Under the pieces are notes generated by a model, which saw only the letters and a program-made list of their open reading frames with translations, was not told where the DNA came from and searched no databases. Shown here piece by piece: positions 1 to 10,140 of a stretch of DNA of 64,000 bases. The position numbers and the translations under genes were made by a program. This DNA comes from Sphingomonas sp. AOB5. GTDB taxonomy: Bacteria > Pseudomonadota > Alphaproteobacteria > Sphingomonadales > Sphingomonadaceae. Numbering within the stretch: the stretch's first letter is position 1; each line of letters starts with the position of its first letter. The stretch is taken from positions 42,901-106,900 of the forward strand of contig NZ_JARNTV010000009.1 in the NCBI RefSeq assembly GCF_029433115.1. Reading direction: 5' to 3'.

Positions 1-442
1 CGATCCCGAAGCGACCGCGCAGGCGATCGATGCCGATGGCTGGTTCCACACCGGCGATCTCGGTGCGTTCGACGATCAGGGCTATCTCCAGATCCGAGGG
101 CGGCTGAAGGACGTGTTCCGCGTCGGCGGGTCGACGGTCAGCCCGGCCGAAGTCGAGGCGGCGATCGCGAAGCTCGATGGCGTGCGCCAGTCCGTCGTGG
201 TCGGCGTCGCCGATCCGCGGCTGGGCGAGGTTGGCTTCGCGTTCATCCAGCCGGTTCAGGCGGGTGCAGTCACCCGGGCAGAGATCGACGCGCATCTTCG
301 CGACCGGCTCGCCGGATACAAACGGCCTCGGTTCGTCCGCTTCGTCGATGCATTCCCGATGACTTCAACCGGCAAGCTGCGCCGCGAGGAATTGCGCCGC
401 ATCGCCGGTGAAGAAGCAAGCGCCGCGCAGGCGGCTGCGTGA
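1..442 (+). CDS. Acyl-CoA ligase (AMP-binding), C-terminal end only
   Basis: The window opens inside this gene, in the frame that starts at base 2. What remains is the end of an adenylate-forming ligase that activates a carboxylic acid to its CoA-thioester. The visible fragment has the GWFHTGDLG hinge motif near its start, the RLKDVFRVGG turn, and the C-terminal TSTGKLRREEL stretch carrying the conserved catalytic lysine, so the C-terminal lid domain is intact. The substrate cannot be told from this part. It is the first gene visible in a + strand catabolic run and sits 43 bp before a TonB-dependent receptor, which suggests it activates what that receptor imports (inference). Confidence 0.9.
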   Translation, partial: DPEATAQAIDADGWFHTGDLGAFDDQGYLQIRGRLKDVFRVGGSTVSPAEVEAAIAKLDGVRQSVVVGVADPRLGEVGFAFIQPVQAGAVTRAEIDAHLRDRLAGYKRPRFVRFVDAFPMTSTGKLRREELRRIAGEEASAAQAAA

Positions 443-485
443 TCACAGACAACAACAAGCAGATAACAAAAGGAGAGGGGAGATC

Positions 486-3011
486 ATGAAAACACAAATC
501 AAGGCGATCCGGATCGCCGCGCTGACATCGGTATGCATCGGCATGTTCGCGGCCGGCTCGGCTCAGGCGCAGGAAGCGGCGCCCGCACCCGCGCCGCAGA
601 GCGCCGAGCCGGAAGACTCCGGAGTCGAGATCGTCGTCACCGCGCGTCTCCGCAACGAGCGCCTGATGGAGACGCCGGTGGCAGTCACCGCGCTGGGTGG
701 CGAGGATATCGCGCGCTACAATGCGGTCGATCTGACCAAGATCGGCGAACTGACCCCGACGGTGATCGTCAGCAGCACGCGTTCGACCGGTTCGGGTTCG
801 ATCGCGATCCGCGGCATCAGCTCGCCTGCGACCAACCAGGGTTTCGAACAGGCGGTGTCGGTGGCCATCGACGGCGTGCAGTCCTCGTCGGGCCGCGTCT
901 CGTCGCTGGGCTTCTTCGACGTGCAGCAGGTCGAAGTGATGAAGGGGCCGCAGACCCTGTTCTTCGGCAAGAACAGCCCGGCGGGCGTGATCGCGATCAC
1001 CACCGCGGGCCCGACCGATCAGATCGAGGTCGGCGGTCGTGTCTCCTATGAATTCGTGGCCGATGAAATCACCGGCGAAGGCTATATCGCCGGTCCGATC
1101 GCCGAAGGCCTGGGCGGCCGCGTCGCGGTCAAATATCGCAAGATGGAAGGCTGGCTCCACAACAATGCGCTGCGTGCGCCGAACCCGTTCTTCCCCGCAT
1201 CGCTGCCGGCGACCCTGGGCACCCTGCCCGGGCGCCAGTCGGAGCGTGTGGGCGATGACGAGATCATGGGCCGCATCACGCTGCAGTTCGAGCCGACCGA
1301 CAATTTCACCGTCACCGCCAAGGTATTTGGCACGCGCGGGCATGATCAGGGCGCGGGCGCCTATGCCCAGAATATCGGCCCCTGCTCGGACGGAAAGCCG
1401 CGCTCGTTCGGCGTTCCCGATCCCTATGGCGACTGCAAGGCTGACAATCAGATCAGCTATGGCGATCTGGTTCCGGTCGTGGCCGGGGCCCTCGCGCGCG
1501 GCGAGAATAATGGTCGTGCCCGCGGCCGCCAGTCGGCTTACATCGCCTCGCTCAACATGCAACTCGATCTCGGCAATGTGTCGATCACCTCGATCACCGG
1601 CCGCATGCAGCATTCGTACAAGAGCGTTGCGGGCCTGACCCAGACCAACGACAGCGGCCTGATCGTGCTCGAGGACACTTCGTATCGCAGCTTCAGCCAG
1701 GAACTGCGTTTCGCGACCAGCTTCGATGGTCCGATCAACGGCATGATCGGCCTCTATTATCAGGACACGCGCGATGATCTGTACAACGATGCCGTGTTCC
1801 GCGCGGACATCAGCTATCAGTCGGCAACCGGGCGTTTCGACACCTATGAGAAGCTCGCCTATCTCACCGGCCGCACCTATTCGGCATTCGGCCAGCTGAG
1901 CTGGGAGATCGTGCCTTCGCTCGAACTGTCGGGCGGTCTGCGCTGGACTTCCGAGAAGAAGTCGACCCGCAACCAGAATCTGTACGGCATCAATTCCGCA
2001 CTGGGCGCCTTCAACACCTCGGCCACGGTGTTCCCGGGATCGAGCGATCCGACGCCGGGCATTCTTGCCGGCGAATTCTCGGACGACAATCTCTCGCCTG
2101 AAGTCACCCTGTCCTGGCATCCGGTGGCGGATACGACGATCTATGCGTCCTATCGCACCGGCTACAAGTCGGGTGGCTTCGGCATCACCAGCCCGATCCA
2201 GACCAACGCGACGCTCGGCGATATCGACTTCGATTCCGAAACCGTGTCGGGCGGTGAAATCGGCGCGAAAGGCGAGTTCTTCAATCGCCGGGTGCGCATG
2301 ACCGCTTCGGCATTCTATTACGACTTCAAGAATCTTCAGGTCACGACCTATGACGCCGCGGCGATCCGCTACAAGATCAACAATGCGGGCCTGGTTCGCC
2401 AGCGCGGCTTCGAGATCGAAGGCGATTTCCGCGTCACGCCCAATCTGAAGATCCGCGGCGCCTTCGCTTATGTGAACAACCGCATCTCGGGCTATACCGG
2501 TCAGTGCTATGGCTACAGCATTCCGGTCGCCCAGGCGCTGACCGCGGCGGCGCCTCCGGGCTGCTCGTTCGTGCTCAACCCGAACGGCACGCGTTTCCAG
2601 ACCGGGACCGGCGCCGCAGTGCTTCAGCAGGTGTTCGATGGCCGCGCGCCGGCGCGTTCGCCCGACTGGAGCGGGAATATCGGCTTCGACGCCAATTTCC
2701 CGACCGGCGGCGGTAAGGAGATCACGCTGACCGGCGATGGCTTCTACAGCTCGAGCTATTATGCCAGCGACTCCTATTCGCCGGCGGCGCTGCAGCGGGC
2801 CTTCTGGCGGTTCAACGCCAGCGTTCGCTTCGGCGATGAACAGGGCCGGTGGCAGTTCGCGCTGGTCGGACGCAATCTCACCAACAAATATTACCTGCTG
2901 TTCGCGGGCGATCGCACCGGTGGTGCCAGCGTTCCGCTGACGTTGGGCGAGCAGCGCGCGTCGGTGGCGCGCGGTCGCGAAATCGCGGCTCAGGTGAGCT
3001 TCAAGTTCTGA
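486..3011 (+). CDS. TonB-dependent outer-membrane receptor
   Basis: An 841-residue outer-membrane barrel receptor that would import a substrate with TonB energy. ATG at 486 is chosen over upstream in-frame starts because AGGAGAGGGG lies just before it and because it begins a clean signal peptide (MKTQIKAIRIAALTSVCIG, ending SAQAQ). The plug domain starts with VEIVVTARLRNERLMETPVAVTA, and the motif VEVMKGPQTLFFGKNSPAG is typical of sphingomonad catabolic receptors. The barrel ends in VSFKF with a terminal aromatic residue. Neighbours are an acyl-CoA ligase and CoA-pathway genes, so it probably takes up the acid degraded by this operon. The ligand is not predictable. Confidence 0.93.
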   Translation: MKTQIKAIRIAALTSVCIGMFAAGSAQAQEAAPAPAPQSAEPEDSGVEIVVTARLRNERLMETPVAVTALGGEDIARYNAVDLTKIGELTPTVIVSSTRSTGSGSIAIRGISSPATNQGFEQAVSVAIDGVQSSSGRVSSLGFFDVQQVEVMKGPQTLFFGKNSPAGVIAITTAGPTDQIEVGGRVSYEFVADEITGEGYIAGPIAEGLGGRVAVKYRKMEGWLHNNALRAPNPFFPASLPATLGTLPGRQSERVGDDEIMGRITLQFEPTDNFTVTAKVFGTRGHDQGAGAYAQNIGPCSDGKPRSFGVPDPYGDCKADNQISYGDLVPVVAGALARGENNGRARGRQSAYIASLNMQLDLGNVSITSITGRMQHSYKSVAGLTQTNDSGLIVLEDTSYRSFSQELRFATSFDGPINGMIGLYYQDTRDDLYNDAVFRADISYQSATGRFDTYEKLAYLTGRTYSAFGQLSWEIVPSLELSGGLRWTSEKKSTRNQNLYGINSALGAFNTSATVFPGSSDPTPGILAGEFSDDNLSPEVTLSWHPVADTTIYASYRTGYKSGGFGITSPIQTNATLGDIDFDSETVSGGEIGAKGEFFNRRVRMTASAFYYDFKNLQVTTYDAAAIRYKINNAGLVRQRGFEIEGDFRVTPNLKIRGAFAYVNNRISGYTGQCYGYSIPVAQALTAAAPPGCSFVLNPNGTRFQTGTGAAVLQQVFDGRAPARSPDWSGNIGFDANFPTGGGKEITLTGDGFYSSSYYASDSYSPAALQRAFWRFNASVRFGDEQGRWQFALVGRNLTNKYYLLFAGDRTGGASVPLTLGEQRASVARGREIAAQVSFKF

Positions 3012-3022
3012 CGATCCCCAGC

Positions 3023-3063
3023 CGGGCGGGCGGAGGCAAGACCTTCGCCCGCCCGTTTTCTTT
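3023..3063 (+). terminator. Rho-independent terminator or attenuator
   Basis: A perfect 10-bp GC stem (arms 3023-3032 and 3046-3055) with a 13-nt loop is followed by TTTTCTTT. It lies between the receptor and the CitE-like gene, which run in the same direction only 66 bp apart. It probably reduces read-through, giving more receptor mRNA than downstream mRNA. Confidence 0.75.
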
Positions 3064-3077
3064 ATCCGGAGTTCCTC

Positions 3078-3929
3078 GTGTCCTGGCGCAATCTGTTCTT
3101 CGCCCCCGGTAACCGCCCCGATCTGCTCGGCAAGTTCGAACGGGTGCAGGCCGACAATTTCGTGATCGACCTGGAGGATGGAACCCCGCCGGACCACAAA
3201 CAGGCAGCGCGAGAGGCGCTGGCCGACAATGTCGCGATGATCCGGGCAAAGCCGCTGTCCGGCCGGTTGCTGGTGCGCATCAATGCGATCGGAACGCCGG
3301 GCGCAGAGGCCGATCTGCAAGCGGCACTCGCGACTCCGATCGATGGCATCGTTCTTCCCAAGATCGAGAAGGCGTCGGATCTGGCGTGGATCGATGCCGA
3401 GGCCGGGCGTGCGGCACGGACCGATATCATCGTCGTCGGCGGCGTTGAGTCGCTGACCGGTATCCTCGACATTCGCGACTTCACCCGCGAGCCCGGGCGG
3501 CTCGTGGCACTCTATTTCGGACCCGAAGATATCGCGGCGCAGGCGGGCATGGAACGCACGGCCGAAAGCGACGAGGTCCTGTATGCGCGCCAGCGTGTCC
3601 TGCTCGCGGCCAAGGCTGCGGGGATCGGGGCGATCGATCAGGCCGTCGTCAATATCCACGATGCCGAAGCATTCGAGCGGGACTGCGCTCGCGCACGCCG
3701 CTGGGGCTTCGATGGCAAGATCTGCCTCAATCCGCGTCAGGCCGCCGATGCGTGCCGCTTCTTCACCCCCGCTCCGGAAGCGATCGATCGCGCCCGGCGG
3801 TTGCTCGCGGCCTATGCCGATGGTGCGGCGCAGGGGCGTGGCACCATCACTTTCGAAGGCGGGATGATCGATCAGCCGATGGTGATCCGCGCACGGGCCA
3901 TATTGGCGGCGGCGGGGGAACCGGGCTGA
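3078..3929 (+). CDS. HpcH/HpaI aldolase / CitE-like lyase
   Basis: A 283-residue protein of the CitE (citrate lyase beta-like) group, a TIM-barrel, Mg-dependent family that cleaves or forms C-C bonds in acyl-CoA substrates such as malyl- or citramalyl-CoA. Family signs are FFAPGNRPDLLGKFE at the N-terminus, FVIDLEDGTPPDHK, VRINAIGT, GIVLPKIEKASD, LYFGPEDIAAQAG and the closing GFDGKICLNPRQ. It starts with GTG at 3078 after CCGGAG. Its stop overlaps the next ATG (TGATG), implying translational coupling to the CoA-transferase. It could split a hydroxyacyl-CoA late in the pathway. The exact substrate is unknown. Confidence 0.88.
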   Translation: MSWRNLFFAPGNRPDLLGKFERVQADNFVIDLEDGTPPDHKQAAREALADNVAMIRAKPLSGRLLVRINAIGTPGAEADLQAALATPIDGIVLPKIEKASDLAWIDAEAGRAARTDIIVVGGVESLTGILDIRDFTREPGRLVALYFGPEDIAAQAGMERTAESDEVLYARQRVLLAAKAAGIGAIDQAVVNIHDAEAFERDCARARRWGFDGKICLNPRQAADACRFFTPAPEAIDRARRLLAAYADGAAQGRGTITFEGGMIDQPMVIRARAILAAAGEPG

Positions 3930-5200
3930 TGCCGCGGCACATCCCGCTCGATGCGCTGGACTTTGCGGAATTCGTTCGCCCCGGCGACGGAGTGATCTGG
4001 GGCCAGGTGGCGGGCGAGCCGCTGCCGCTCTCATCGCGGCTGATGGAACAGCGGTCGTCGATCGGCGGCCGATTCTCGATCTTTCTCGGCGCCAGTTTCT
4101 CGGACACGGTCCAGCCCGATCATGCCGATCATATCGACATGCGCGCGATCGGCGGCATTGCCGGCAACCGGCGGCTCGCCAAGGCGGGTGTGCTCGACGT
4201 GATCCCGACGCATATCTCGGCTGTCGCCGACTATATCCGCGACCGGCGGATTCCGGGCGACGTCGCGATGGTCCAGCTCTCGCCGCCCGACGCCGATGGC
4301 CGATACTCCTATTCGGTCGCCTCGGACTATATCGTTGCTGCGGTCGAGAATGCGCGCGTGGTGATCGGCGAAGTCAACGCATCGGCACCGCGTACCTCCG
4401 GACCGCATCGTATCGATCCCGAGCGGCTGGCCTGTATCGTCGAGACCGATCGCCCGGTGCTGGCCGTGCCCCCCGGCCGAATCGGTGACGCCGAGCGCCG
4501 CATTGCCGAACTGGCCGCCGAACTGATCCCGGATCGTGCGGTGCTGCAGGTCGGGATCGGTGCGGTGCCCGATGCGATCCTGACGCTGCTGGGCAATCAC
4601 AAGGATCTGGGCGTGCATTCGGGCATGATCGGCGACGGCGTGATCGACCTGATCGAACGCGGCGTGGTGACCAATGCCTATAAGCTATTCGACCGGGGCG
4701 TGAGCGTCACCGGAACCATGGCCGGGACCGAGCGGCTCTACCGTTTTGCGCACGACAATCCGGCGATCGAGATGCGCAGCACGGATCATACCCATGGCGC
4801 GGCCGTGCTGGCGGCGATCCCGGGTCTGGTCTCGATCAACTCCGCAATCGAGGTCGACCTGACCGGTCAGGTGAATGCCGAGGAAGCGGCGGGCATGCAT
4901 ATCGGCGCAGTCGGCGGTGCGGTCGATTATGTTCGCGGTGCGCACAAGGCACGCGGCGGGCGTTCGATGATCGCGCTTTCGGCAACGGCCGGGGACGGCA
5001 AGATCAGCAAGGTCGTCTCCCGGCTCGGCGGAGCTGTTAGCACCGCGCGCAGCGACGTGGATGTCATCATCACCGAATTCGGCGTGGCCGAGCTGCGCGC
5101 GAAGTCGCTGCGCGAACGCGCCCGCGCGATGATCGCCATCGCCCATCCCGATTTTCGCGAGCAGCTCGCTGCCGATGCGCGCGCAATGTTCGGCGCCTGA
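3929..5200 (+). CDS. Acetyl-CoA hydrolase/CoA-transferase family protein
   Basis: A 423-residue member of the family containing acetyl-CoA hydrolase and 4-hydroxybutyrate CoA-transferase. These enzymes move CoA between carboxylates through a glutamyl-CoA intermediate. The catalytic glutamate lies in SINSAIEVDLTGQVNAE, followed by the family motif GGAVDYVRGA and ITEFGVAELRAKSLRERA near the end. The start is the ATG that overlaps the preceding stop. An upstream in-frame extension exists but lies wholly inside the CitE-like gene. It probably activates or recycles an acid with CoA from acetyl- or succinyl-CoA. A second, divergent relative is at 24628-25848. Confidence 0.88.
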   Translation: MPRHIPLDALDFAEFVRPGDGVIWGQVAGEPLPLSSRLMEQRSSIGGRFSIFLGASFSDTVQPDHADHIDMRAIGGIAGNRRLAKAGVLDVIPTHISAVADYIRDRRIPGDVAMVQLSPPDADGRYSYSVASDYIVAAVENARVVIGEVNASAPRTSGPHRIDPERLACIVETDRPVLAVPPGRIGDAERRIAELAAELIPDRAVLQVGIGAVPDAILTLLGNHKDLGVHSGMIGDGVIDLIERGVVTNAYKLFDRGVSVTGTMAGTERLYRFAHDNPAIEMRSTDHTHGAAVLAAIPGLVSINSAIEVDLTGQVNAEEAAGMHIGAVGGAVDYVRGAHKARGGRSMIALSATAGDGKISKVVSRLGGAVSTARSDVDVIITEFGVAELRAKSLRERARAMIAIAHPDFREQLAADARAMFGA

Positions 5201-5216
5201 ACCGACGGAGAGAAAC

Positions 5217-5975
5217 GTGTCAGACGTATTGTTCGAGATCCGCGGCCAGATCGCGATCATCACCATCAACCGCCCCGACACGATGAACGCGATCAACACC
5301 GGGGTTCGCGCAGGCCTGTACGAAGCCTTTGACCGGTTCGAGATTTCGAACCTGCGCGCGGCGGTGCTCACCGGCGCGGGCGATCGCGCATTCTGCGCGG
5401 GCATGGACCTGAAGGAAGCGGCGGCGATGGGCACCGGCGTGCCGCCGCGCGATTTCCTGCCGATTCTCGGCGACACGCTGACGGTCACCAAGCCGGTCAT
5501 CGCCGCGGTGAACGGCATCGCCTATGCCGGCGGCTGGCTGTTCGCCCAGATGTGCGATCTGTGCGTGGCCAGCGAAAATGCCAGCTTCGCCATTACGGAG
5601 TCGCGGGTCGGACGCGGCATGCCCTGGGCAGTGCCGCTGGTGCATATGATCCCGCAACGCATCGCGCTCGAGCTGCTGATGACCGGCAACCCGATCAGTG
5701 CCCAGCGCGGCTATGAGGTCGGCTTCGTCAACCATGTGACTCCGCCCGGCGGCGCGCTGGAAAAGGCATTGGAACTGGCTGATCGCATCGCCGACGGCGC
5801 GCCGCTCACGGTGACCGCCGCCAAGGAAACGATGCGGATCGCGACCGAAATGGGCCGCAGCGCTGCGCTGATGGCGGCGCACCATATCTTCGAGCGCGTC
5901 TATCGCAGCCGCGACGCTCTGGAAGGGCCGCGCGCCTTTGCCGAGAAGCGCAAGCCGGACTGGAGCGGCGAATGA
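5217..5975 (+). CDS. Enoyl-CoA hydratase/isomerase family protein
   Basis: A 252-residue crotonase-fold protein. It shows INRPDTMNAINTG near the N-terminus, the oxyanion-hole segments AFCAGMDLKEAA and NGIAYAGGWLFAQMCDLCVAS, and the typical C-terminal KETMR helix. GTG at 5217 follows GGAGAGA. Its stop overlaps the ATG of the next SDR gene (ATGA). It would hydrate or isomerise an unsaturated acyl-CoA in a beta-oxidation-like sequence. Crotonase members have many activities, so the reaction is a family-level call. A second hydratase sits at 11303-12100. Confidence 0.88.
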   Translation: MSDVLFEIRGQIAIITINRPDTMNAINTGVRAGLYEAFDRFEISNLRAAVLTGAGDRAFCAGMDLKEAAAMGTGVPPRDFLPILGDTLTVTKPVIAAVNGIAYAGGWLFAQMCDLCVASENASFAITESRVGRGMPWAVPLVHMIPQRIALELLMTGNPISAQRGYEVGFVNHVTPPGGALEKALELADRIADGAPLTVTAAKETMRIATEMGRSAALMAAHHIFERVYRSRDALEGPRAFAEKRKPDWSGE

Positions 5976-6751
5976 AGCGCCTGTCGGGCCGGACTGCGAT
6001 CGTCACCGGCGCCGCGTCGGGGCTTGGGCTGGCGATTGCAGAGCGACTGTTGACCGAAGGTGCTTCGGTACTCGCGGTCGACCGTAACGGCCCGATGCTT
6101 GCGGCGTTGCCCGAAGCTGCGGGTCTTCGCACCTTCTGCATCGATCTGATGATCGACGATGCGCCGTCGGCCATTCTCGAGGCTTGTAGCGATGCGTTCG
6201 GCAAGCCCGATATTCTGGTCAATAATGCGGGGCAAGGCGACTCGCCGGGCCTGCTGGCGGCGACCGATGCGGACTTCGATCACTGGATCGGAATCAATCT
6301 GCGCACCTGTTTCCGCCTGTGCCGCGAAACGATGCCGGCGCTGCTGGAAACGCGCGGGATCATCGTCAACGTCGCCTCCACGCTTGGGCTGCAAGGCTAT
6401 GGGATCCAGCCGCTCTACAGCGCCGCCAAGGCGGGGATCATCGGGCTGACGCGCCAGCTGTCGACCGAGTTTTCGGGCCGCGGCGTTCGCGTCAACGCAA
6501 TCGCCCCCGGCGTGATCGCCACGCCTGCCACCGCGGCACGGCTGGACAGCCGGCGGTTCCAGGCCGCCGTGGTCGAGATCACCCCGATGGAGCGGGTTGG
6601 CAGGCCCGAGGAAGTGGCGGCTGCGGCGGCATTCCTGTGCAGCGACGATGCCAGCTTCGTCACGGGTCAGGTTCTCGCCGTCGATGGAGGCGCCACTACG
6701 GCCTGCTACGCCAGCAACAAGATGATCGGTCTTTTCGAAGCCGGCGGATGA
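5972..6751 (+). CDS. Short-chain dehydrogenase/reductase (classical SDR)
   Basis: A 259-residue NAD(P)-dependent oxidoreductase. Cofactor motif VTGAASGLGLAIAE, structural motif ILVNNAGQG, active-site YSAAK and the PG motif in VNAIAPGVIATPA are all present, so it is a complete classical SDR. ATGA overlap with the hydratase upstream suggests coupled translation and a dehydrogenase step following hydration. It ends 64 bp before the thiolase-like gene. Substrate unknown. Confidence 0.9.
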   Translation: MKRLSGRTAIVTGAASGLGLAIAERLLTEGASVLAVDRNGPMLAALPEAAGLRTFCIDLMIDDAPSAILEACSDAFGKPDILVNNAGQGDSPGLLAATDADFDHWIGINLRTCFRLCRETMPALLETRGIIVNVASTLGLQGYGIQPLYSAAKAGIIGLTRQLSTEFSGRGVRVNAIAPGVIATPATAARLDSRRFQAAVVEITPMERVGRPEEVAAAAAFLCSDDASFVTGQVLAVDGGATTACYASNKMIGLFEAGG

Positions 6752-6815
6752 GGAGAGGGCTTGACCGCGGCCCACCCTTCTGCAAGCTGATTTAAATACT
6801 CAGTAGGATCAAAAC

Positions 6816-7994
6816 ATGGGATCTGCACGTATCGCCGGGGTCGGCATGACGGCCTTCTCCAAGCCCGGAAAGGGGCCGGCCTATCCGGAACTGGCCGGTG
6901 CGGCGCTGGCCGACGCGCTGGCGGATGCCGGGCTGGGCTATGATGCGATCCAGCAGGCCTATGTCGGCTATGTCTATGGCGACTCCACCGCGGGCCAGGC
7001 GGCGCTCTATCCGACCGGGTTGAGCGGCATCCCGATCCTCAACGTCAACAACAACTGCGCCACCGGATCGAGTGCGTTGTTCCTCGCGCGTCAGGCAGTC
7101 GAGAGCGGTGCTGCGGAATGCGTGCTGGCGCTCGGCTTCGAACAGATGAGTCCCGGCGCGATCGGCAATGTCTTCCCGGACCGGCCGGCGCCGCTCGACG
7201 CGTTCACCGGTGCGGTCGATGCGGCTTTCGGGCCGAGCGAGGCGCCGATGGCGCTCAAGATATTCGGCGGCGCTGCGATCGAATATGCCGAGCGCTACGG
7301 ATCGGACCCAGCCCTGTTCGCGAGCGTCGCGGTAAAGGCGCGGCGTCATGCCGAGCATAATGAGCGGGCCATTTTTCGCGGGCAGCTGAGTGTCGAGGAA
7401 GTGCTCGCATCGCCAGCCTTGTTCGGCCCGCTGACCCGATTGCAGGCCTGTCCGCCGACCTGCGGTGCGGCGGCGGCAATCCTGGTTTCGGAAGCCTTTG
7501 CGAAGCGGCACGGGCTTTCCGCCGATATCGTCATTCGCGGACAGGCGATGACCACCGATCGCGCCTCGACCTTCGAAGGCAACAGCATGATCCGGCTGGT
7601 CGGCGCCGATATCGCTCGCGCGGCGGCGGAGGCGGTCTATGCCGAAGCCGGTGTCTCGCCGGGCGATATCGACGTGGTCGAGCTGCACGACTGTTTCACC
7701 ATCAACGAGATACTGACCTACGAAGCGCTGATGCTCACGCCGGAGGGCACCGCCGACCGGTTCGTTGCCGATGGCGACAACAGCTATGGCGGCGCGGTGG
7801 TCACCAATCCTTCGGGCGGGTTGCTGTCCAAGGGGCATCCGCTCGGCGCGACCGGCCTTGCCCAGATCGCGGAGCTGGTGTGGCAGCTGCGTGGACAGGC
7901 AGGACCACGACAGGTGGAAGGCGCGCGGCTCGCGCTGCAGCACAATCTCGGTCTTGGCGGCGCCTGCGTCGTGTCGCTGCTGGAGCGCGCATAA
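6816..7994 (+). CDS. SCP-x-type thiolase / lipid-transfer protein-like thiolase
   Basis: A 392-residue thiolase-fold protein of the sterol-carrier-protein-X group. It keeps the nucleophilic cysteine (C81 in [10 protein letters not shown]), the histidine of [10 protein letters not shown] (H341) and the second cysteine of LGGACVVS (C384), so classic thiolytic chemistry is possible. The [10 protein letters not shown] motif is typical of this subgroup, which includes steroid side-chain thiolases and aldolase-type Ltp proteins. It would release acetyl-CoA or propionyl-CoA from a 3-oxoacyl-CoA. The stop overlaps the CaiB-like ATG (TAATG). Confidence 0.88.
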   Translation: MGSARIAGVGMTAFSKPGKGPAYPELAGAALADALADAGLGYDAIQQAYVGYVYGDSTAGQAALYPTGLSGIPILNVNNNCATGSSALFLARQAVESGAAECVLALGFEQMSPGAIGNVFPDRPAPLDAFTGAVDAAFGPSEAPMALKIFGGAAIEYAERYGSDPALFASVAVKARRHAEHNERAIFRGQLSVEEVLASPALFGPLTRLQACPPTCGAAAAILVSEAFAKRHGLSADIVIRGQAMTTDRASTFEGNSMIRLVGADIARAAAEAVYAEAGVSPGDIDVVELHDCFTINEILTYEALMLTPEGTADRFVADGDNSYGGAVVTNPSGGLLSKGHPLGATGLAQIAELVWQLRGQAGPRQVEGARLALQHNLGLGGACVVSLLERA

Positions 7995-9139
7995 TGGGAC
8001 CGCTTGCAGGTATCCGGATCGTCGAGATCGCGGGCATCGGACCCGGCCCGATGGCGGCGATGCTGCTGGCCGATATGGGTGCCACCGTGCTGCGCGTGAC
8101 TCGCGTCGAGGATAATGGCCCCGGCCTGCCCAAGCCGCCCGAGTTCGACCTGGTGATGCGCGGCCGGAAATCGGTCGCGGTCGATCTGAAGTCGCCCGAA
8201 GGCATCGCGCTGGTGCTCGACCTGATCGAGAAGGCGGATGGCCTGATCGAGGGGTTCCGCCCCGGGACGACCGAGCGGCTGGGCATTGGTCCGGACGAAG
8301 CGCTGAAGCGCAATCCGCGACTGGTCTATGGCCGCATGACCGGGTTCGGTCAGGAAGGGCCATTGGCCAAGGTCGCTGGACACGACATCAATTACATCGC
8401 GATCACCGGTGCGCTGCACGCGATCGGGGAAGCCGGTGGCGGGCCGGTGCCGCCGATCAACCTGCTGGGCGATTTCGCGGGTGGGTCGCTCTACCTCGTG
8501 TTCGGCATGGTCTGCGCGCTGCTGGAGGCGCAGCGATCGGGGCAGGGGCAGATGGTCGATGCCGCGATTGTCGATGGGACCATCTCGCTGATGGCGATGA
8601 TCTATGGCCTGCACGCCGCGGGGATGCACAGCCTGAAGCGGGGCGAGAACCTGCTCGACGGCGGATCGGCGATCTATGCCAGCTATAAGTGCGCCGACGG
8701 GGAATATGTGTCGATCGGGCCGATCGAGCCGAAGTTCCGCAAGATCCTGTTCGAGCGCATGGGGCTCGAGCCGACGATGGACGATGGTCCCGAAACCGCG
8801 GCGCGGCTTGCCGCTGCATTCCGGACGCGAACCCGCGACCAATGGTGCGAACTGCTCGAAGGGACCGATGCCTGCTTCGCGCCGGTCCTGTCGATGGCCG
8901 AGGCGCCTGCGCATCCGCACAATGCCGCGCGCGATGCGTTCGTGACCATCGGCGGCGTGGTCCAGCCCGCCCCGGCACCGCGCTTCAGCCGCACCCGTCC
9001 CGATCTGCCCACGGCGCCGGAAGCGCCGGGCGCGAGCGGGCGCGAGGCGTTGGCGGAGTGGGGCATCGATGCGGCAAAGGTTGCGGCATTGGCCGGTTCG
9101 GGCGCAATCAGCCTGCCCGACCTGCAGGGTGCCGCATGA
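7994..9139 (+). CDS. CaiB/BaiF family CoA-transferase / alpha-methylacyl-CoA racemase-like
   Basis: A 381-residue protein starting at the ATG that overlaps the thiolase stop. Its opening [27 protein letters not shown] and the [13 protein letters not shown] and NLLGDFAGG segments match alpha-methylacyl-CoA racemase (AMACR) more closely than CaiB proper; the histidine and aspartate in those two motifs are the racemase acid/base pair. It may set the 2-methyl stereocentre required by the acyl-CoA dehydrogenases encoded immediately downstream. Inference: the substrate contains an alpha-methyl branch. A CoA-transferase role is the alternative. Confidence 0.85.
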   Translation: MGPLAGIRIVEIAGIGPGPMAAMLLADMGATVLRVTRVEDNGPGLPKPPEFDLVMRGRKSVAVDLKSPEGIALVLDLIEKADGLIEGFRPGTTERLGIGPDEALKRNPRLVYGRMTGFGQEGPLAKVAGHDINYIAITGALHAIGEAGGGPVPPINLLGDFAGGSLYLVFGMVCALLEAQRSGQGQMVDAAIVDGTISLMAMIYGLHAAGMHSLKRGENLLDGGSAIYASYKCADGEYVSIGPIEPKFRKILFERMGLEPTMDDGPETAARLAAAFRTRTRDQWCELLEGTDACFAPVLSMAEAPAHPHNAARDAFVTIGGVVQPAPAPRFSRTRPDLPTAPEAPGASGREALAEWGIDAAKVAALAGSGAISLPDLQGAA

Positions 9140-10140
9140 CGCCTGACGAAATCGCACTGATCCGCGACGCCGCACAACGGCTGTTGAACGACCACGCAAC
9201 CCGCGAGACGATTGCTGCGGCCGAGACCGGCGGCTGGCCGGGGGAATTATGGTCCTCGCTCGCCGATGCTGGGCTGACGATGGCGCTGGTTTCGGAAGGC
9301 GGCGGCGGTGTCGGACTCGACATTGCCGACGCGCTCGATCTGGCCGGACTCGTCGCCGAATATGCCGCGCCGGTGCCGTTCGGCGAGACGATGCTGGCGG
9401 CCTGGCTGCTCGACCGGGCGGGGATCGCGGTACCGGATGGCGCGCTGACCTTCGCGGGTATCGACGCCGATCGCAAACTGGCGCGGATCCCCTGGGGGCG
9501 TAGCGCGCAGCTGGTGCTGGTGACGGAGCATAATGGTCAAGCGGTTCTGGCGCTTCTGGAGCCCGGCGAACTGAACTGGGAACACGCCACCAACATGGCG
9601 GGCGAGCCCCGCGACACGGCGACCCTCGATCCGGCGTTCGACACCGCCCGTTTCGTGCCTTCGCCAATCTCGCCCACGGAACTCCGCCAGCTCGGCGCGG
9701 CGCTGCGTTCGGCGCAGATTGCGGGTGCCTTGCGGCGGTCGTCCGATCTGGCGGTGCTCTATGCGACCCAGCGGTCCCAGTTCGGCAAGACGCTGTCGCA
9801 GTTCCAGGCGATCCAGCAATCGCTGGCGGTGCTGGCGACTCAGGCCGCGGTGGCGACGGCTGCCGCCGGATATGCCGCACGCGCGATTGCGGCCGGATCG
9901 CCGATGCCCGCGATAGCCATCGCCAAGGCGCGATGTGGCGAAGCGGCGGGTGCCGGATCGGCGATCGCACATCAGATCCACGGTGCAATCGGCTTCACGC
10001 TGGAGCACGACCTGCAATTCTCGACCCGGCGCCTGTTGTCCTGGCGCGACGAGTTCGGCGGCGATGCGGAGTGGAACGAAGCGTTCGGACGGCTGGTGCT
10101 GGCCGGTGGCGATGTATGGAAGGCGGTGAGCGGGCGATGA
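9136..10140 (+). CDS. Acyl-CoA dehydrogenase, short subunit (FAD-motif half)
   Basis: A 334-residue acyl-CoA dehydrogenase starting at an ATGA overlap with the CaiB-like gene. It has the FAD-binding [17 protein letters not shown] segment and the [15 protein letters not shown] segment near the C-terminus. It lacks a clear SEPDxGSD middle-domain motif. Its partner directly downstream (10137-11294) has the complementary motifs. This arrangement matches the heteromeric (alpha2beta2) dehydrogenases of mycobacterial steroid side-chain degradation (FadE28/FadE29, FadE26/FadE27 type), where the two subunits share one FAD site. The role is alpha,beta-dehydrogenation of an acyl-CoA. Confidence 0.87.
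   Translation: MTPDEIALIRDAAQRLLNDHATRETIAAAETGGWPGELWSSLADAGLTMALVSEGGGGVGLDIADALDLAGLVAEYAAPVPFGETMLAAWLLDRAGIAVPDGALTFAGIDADRKLARIPWGRSAQLVLVTEHNGQAVLALLEPGELNWEHATNMAGEPRDTATLDPAFDTARFVPSPISPTELRQLGAALRSAQIAGALRRSSDLAVLYATQRSQFGKTLSQFQAIQQSLAVLATQAAVATAAAGYAARAIAAGSPMPAIAIAKARCGEAAGAGSAIAHQIHGAIGFTLEHDLQFSTRRLLSWRDEFGGDAEWNEAFGRLVLAGGDVWKAVSGR

Noticed and set aside
270..4034. A 1254-codon open frame on the minus strand opposite the receptor and CitE-like genes
   Set aside because: It is the antisense of well-supported + strand genes. GC-rich codon use produces long open antisense frames; the translation is rich in Arg, Asp and His with no domain.
7784..9988. A 734-codon minus-strand frame over the CaiB-like and dehydrogenase genes
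   Set aside because: Antisense shadow with low-complexity Arg/Pro composition. The + strand genes carry clear family motifs throughout.
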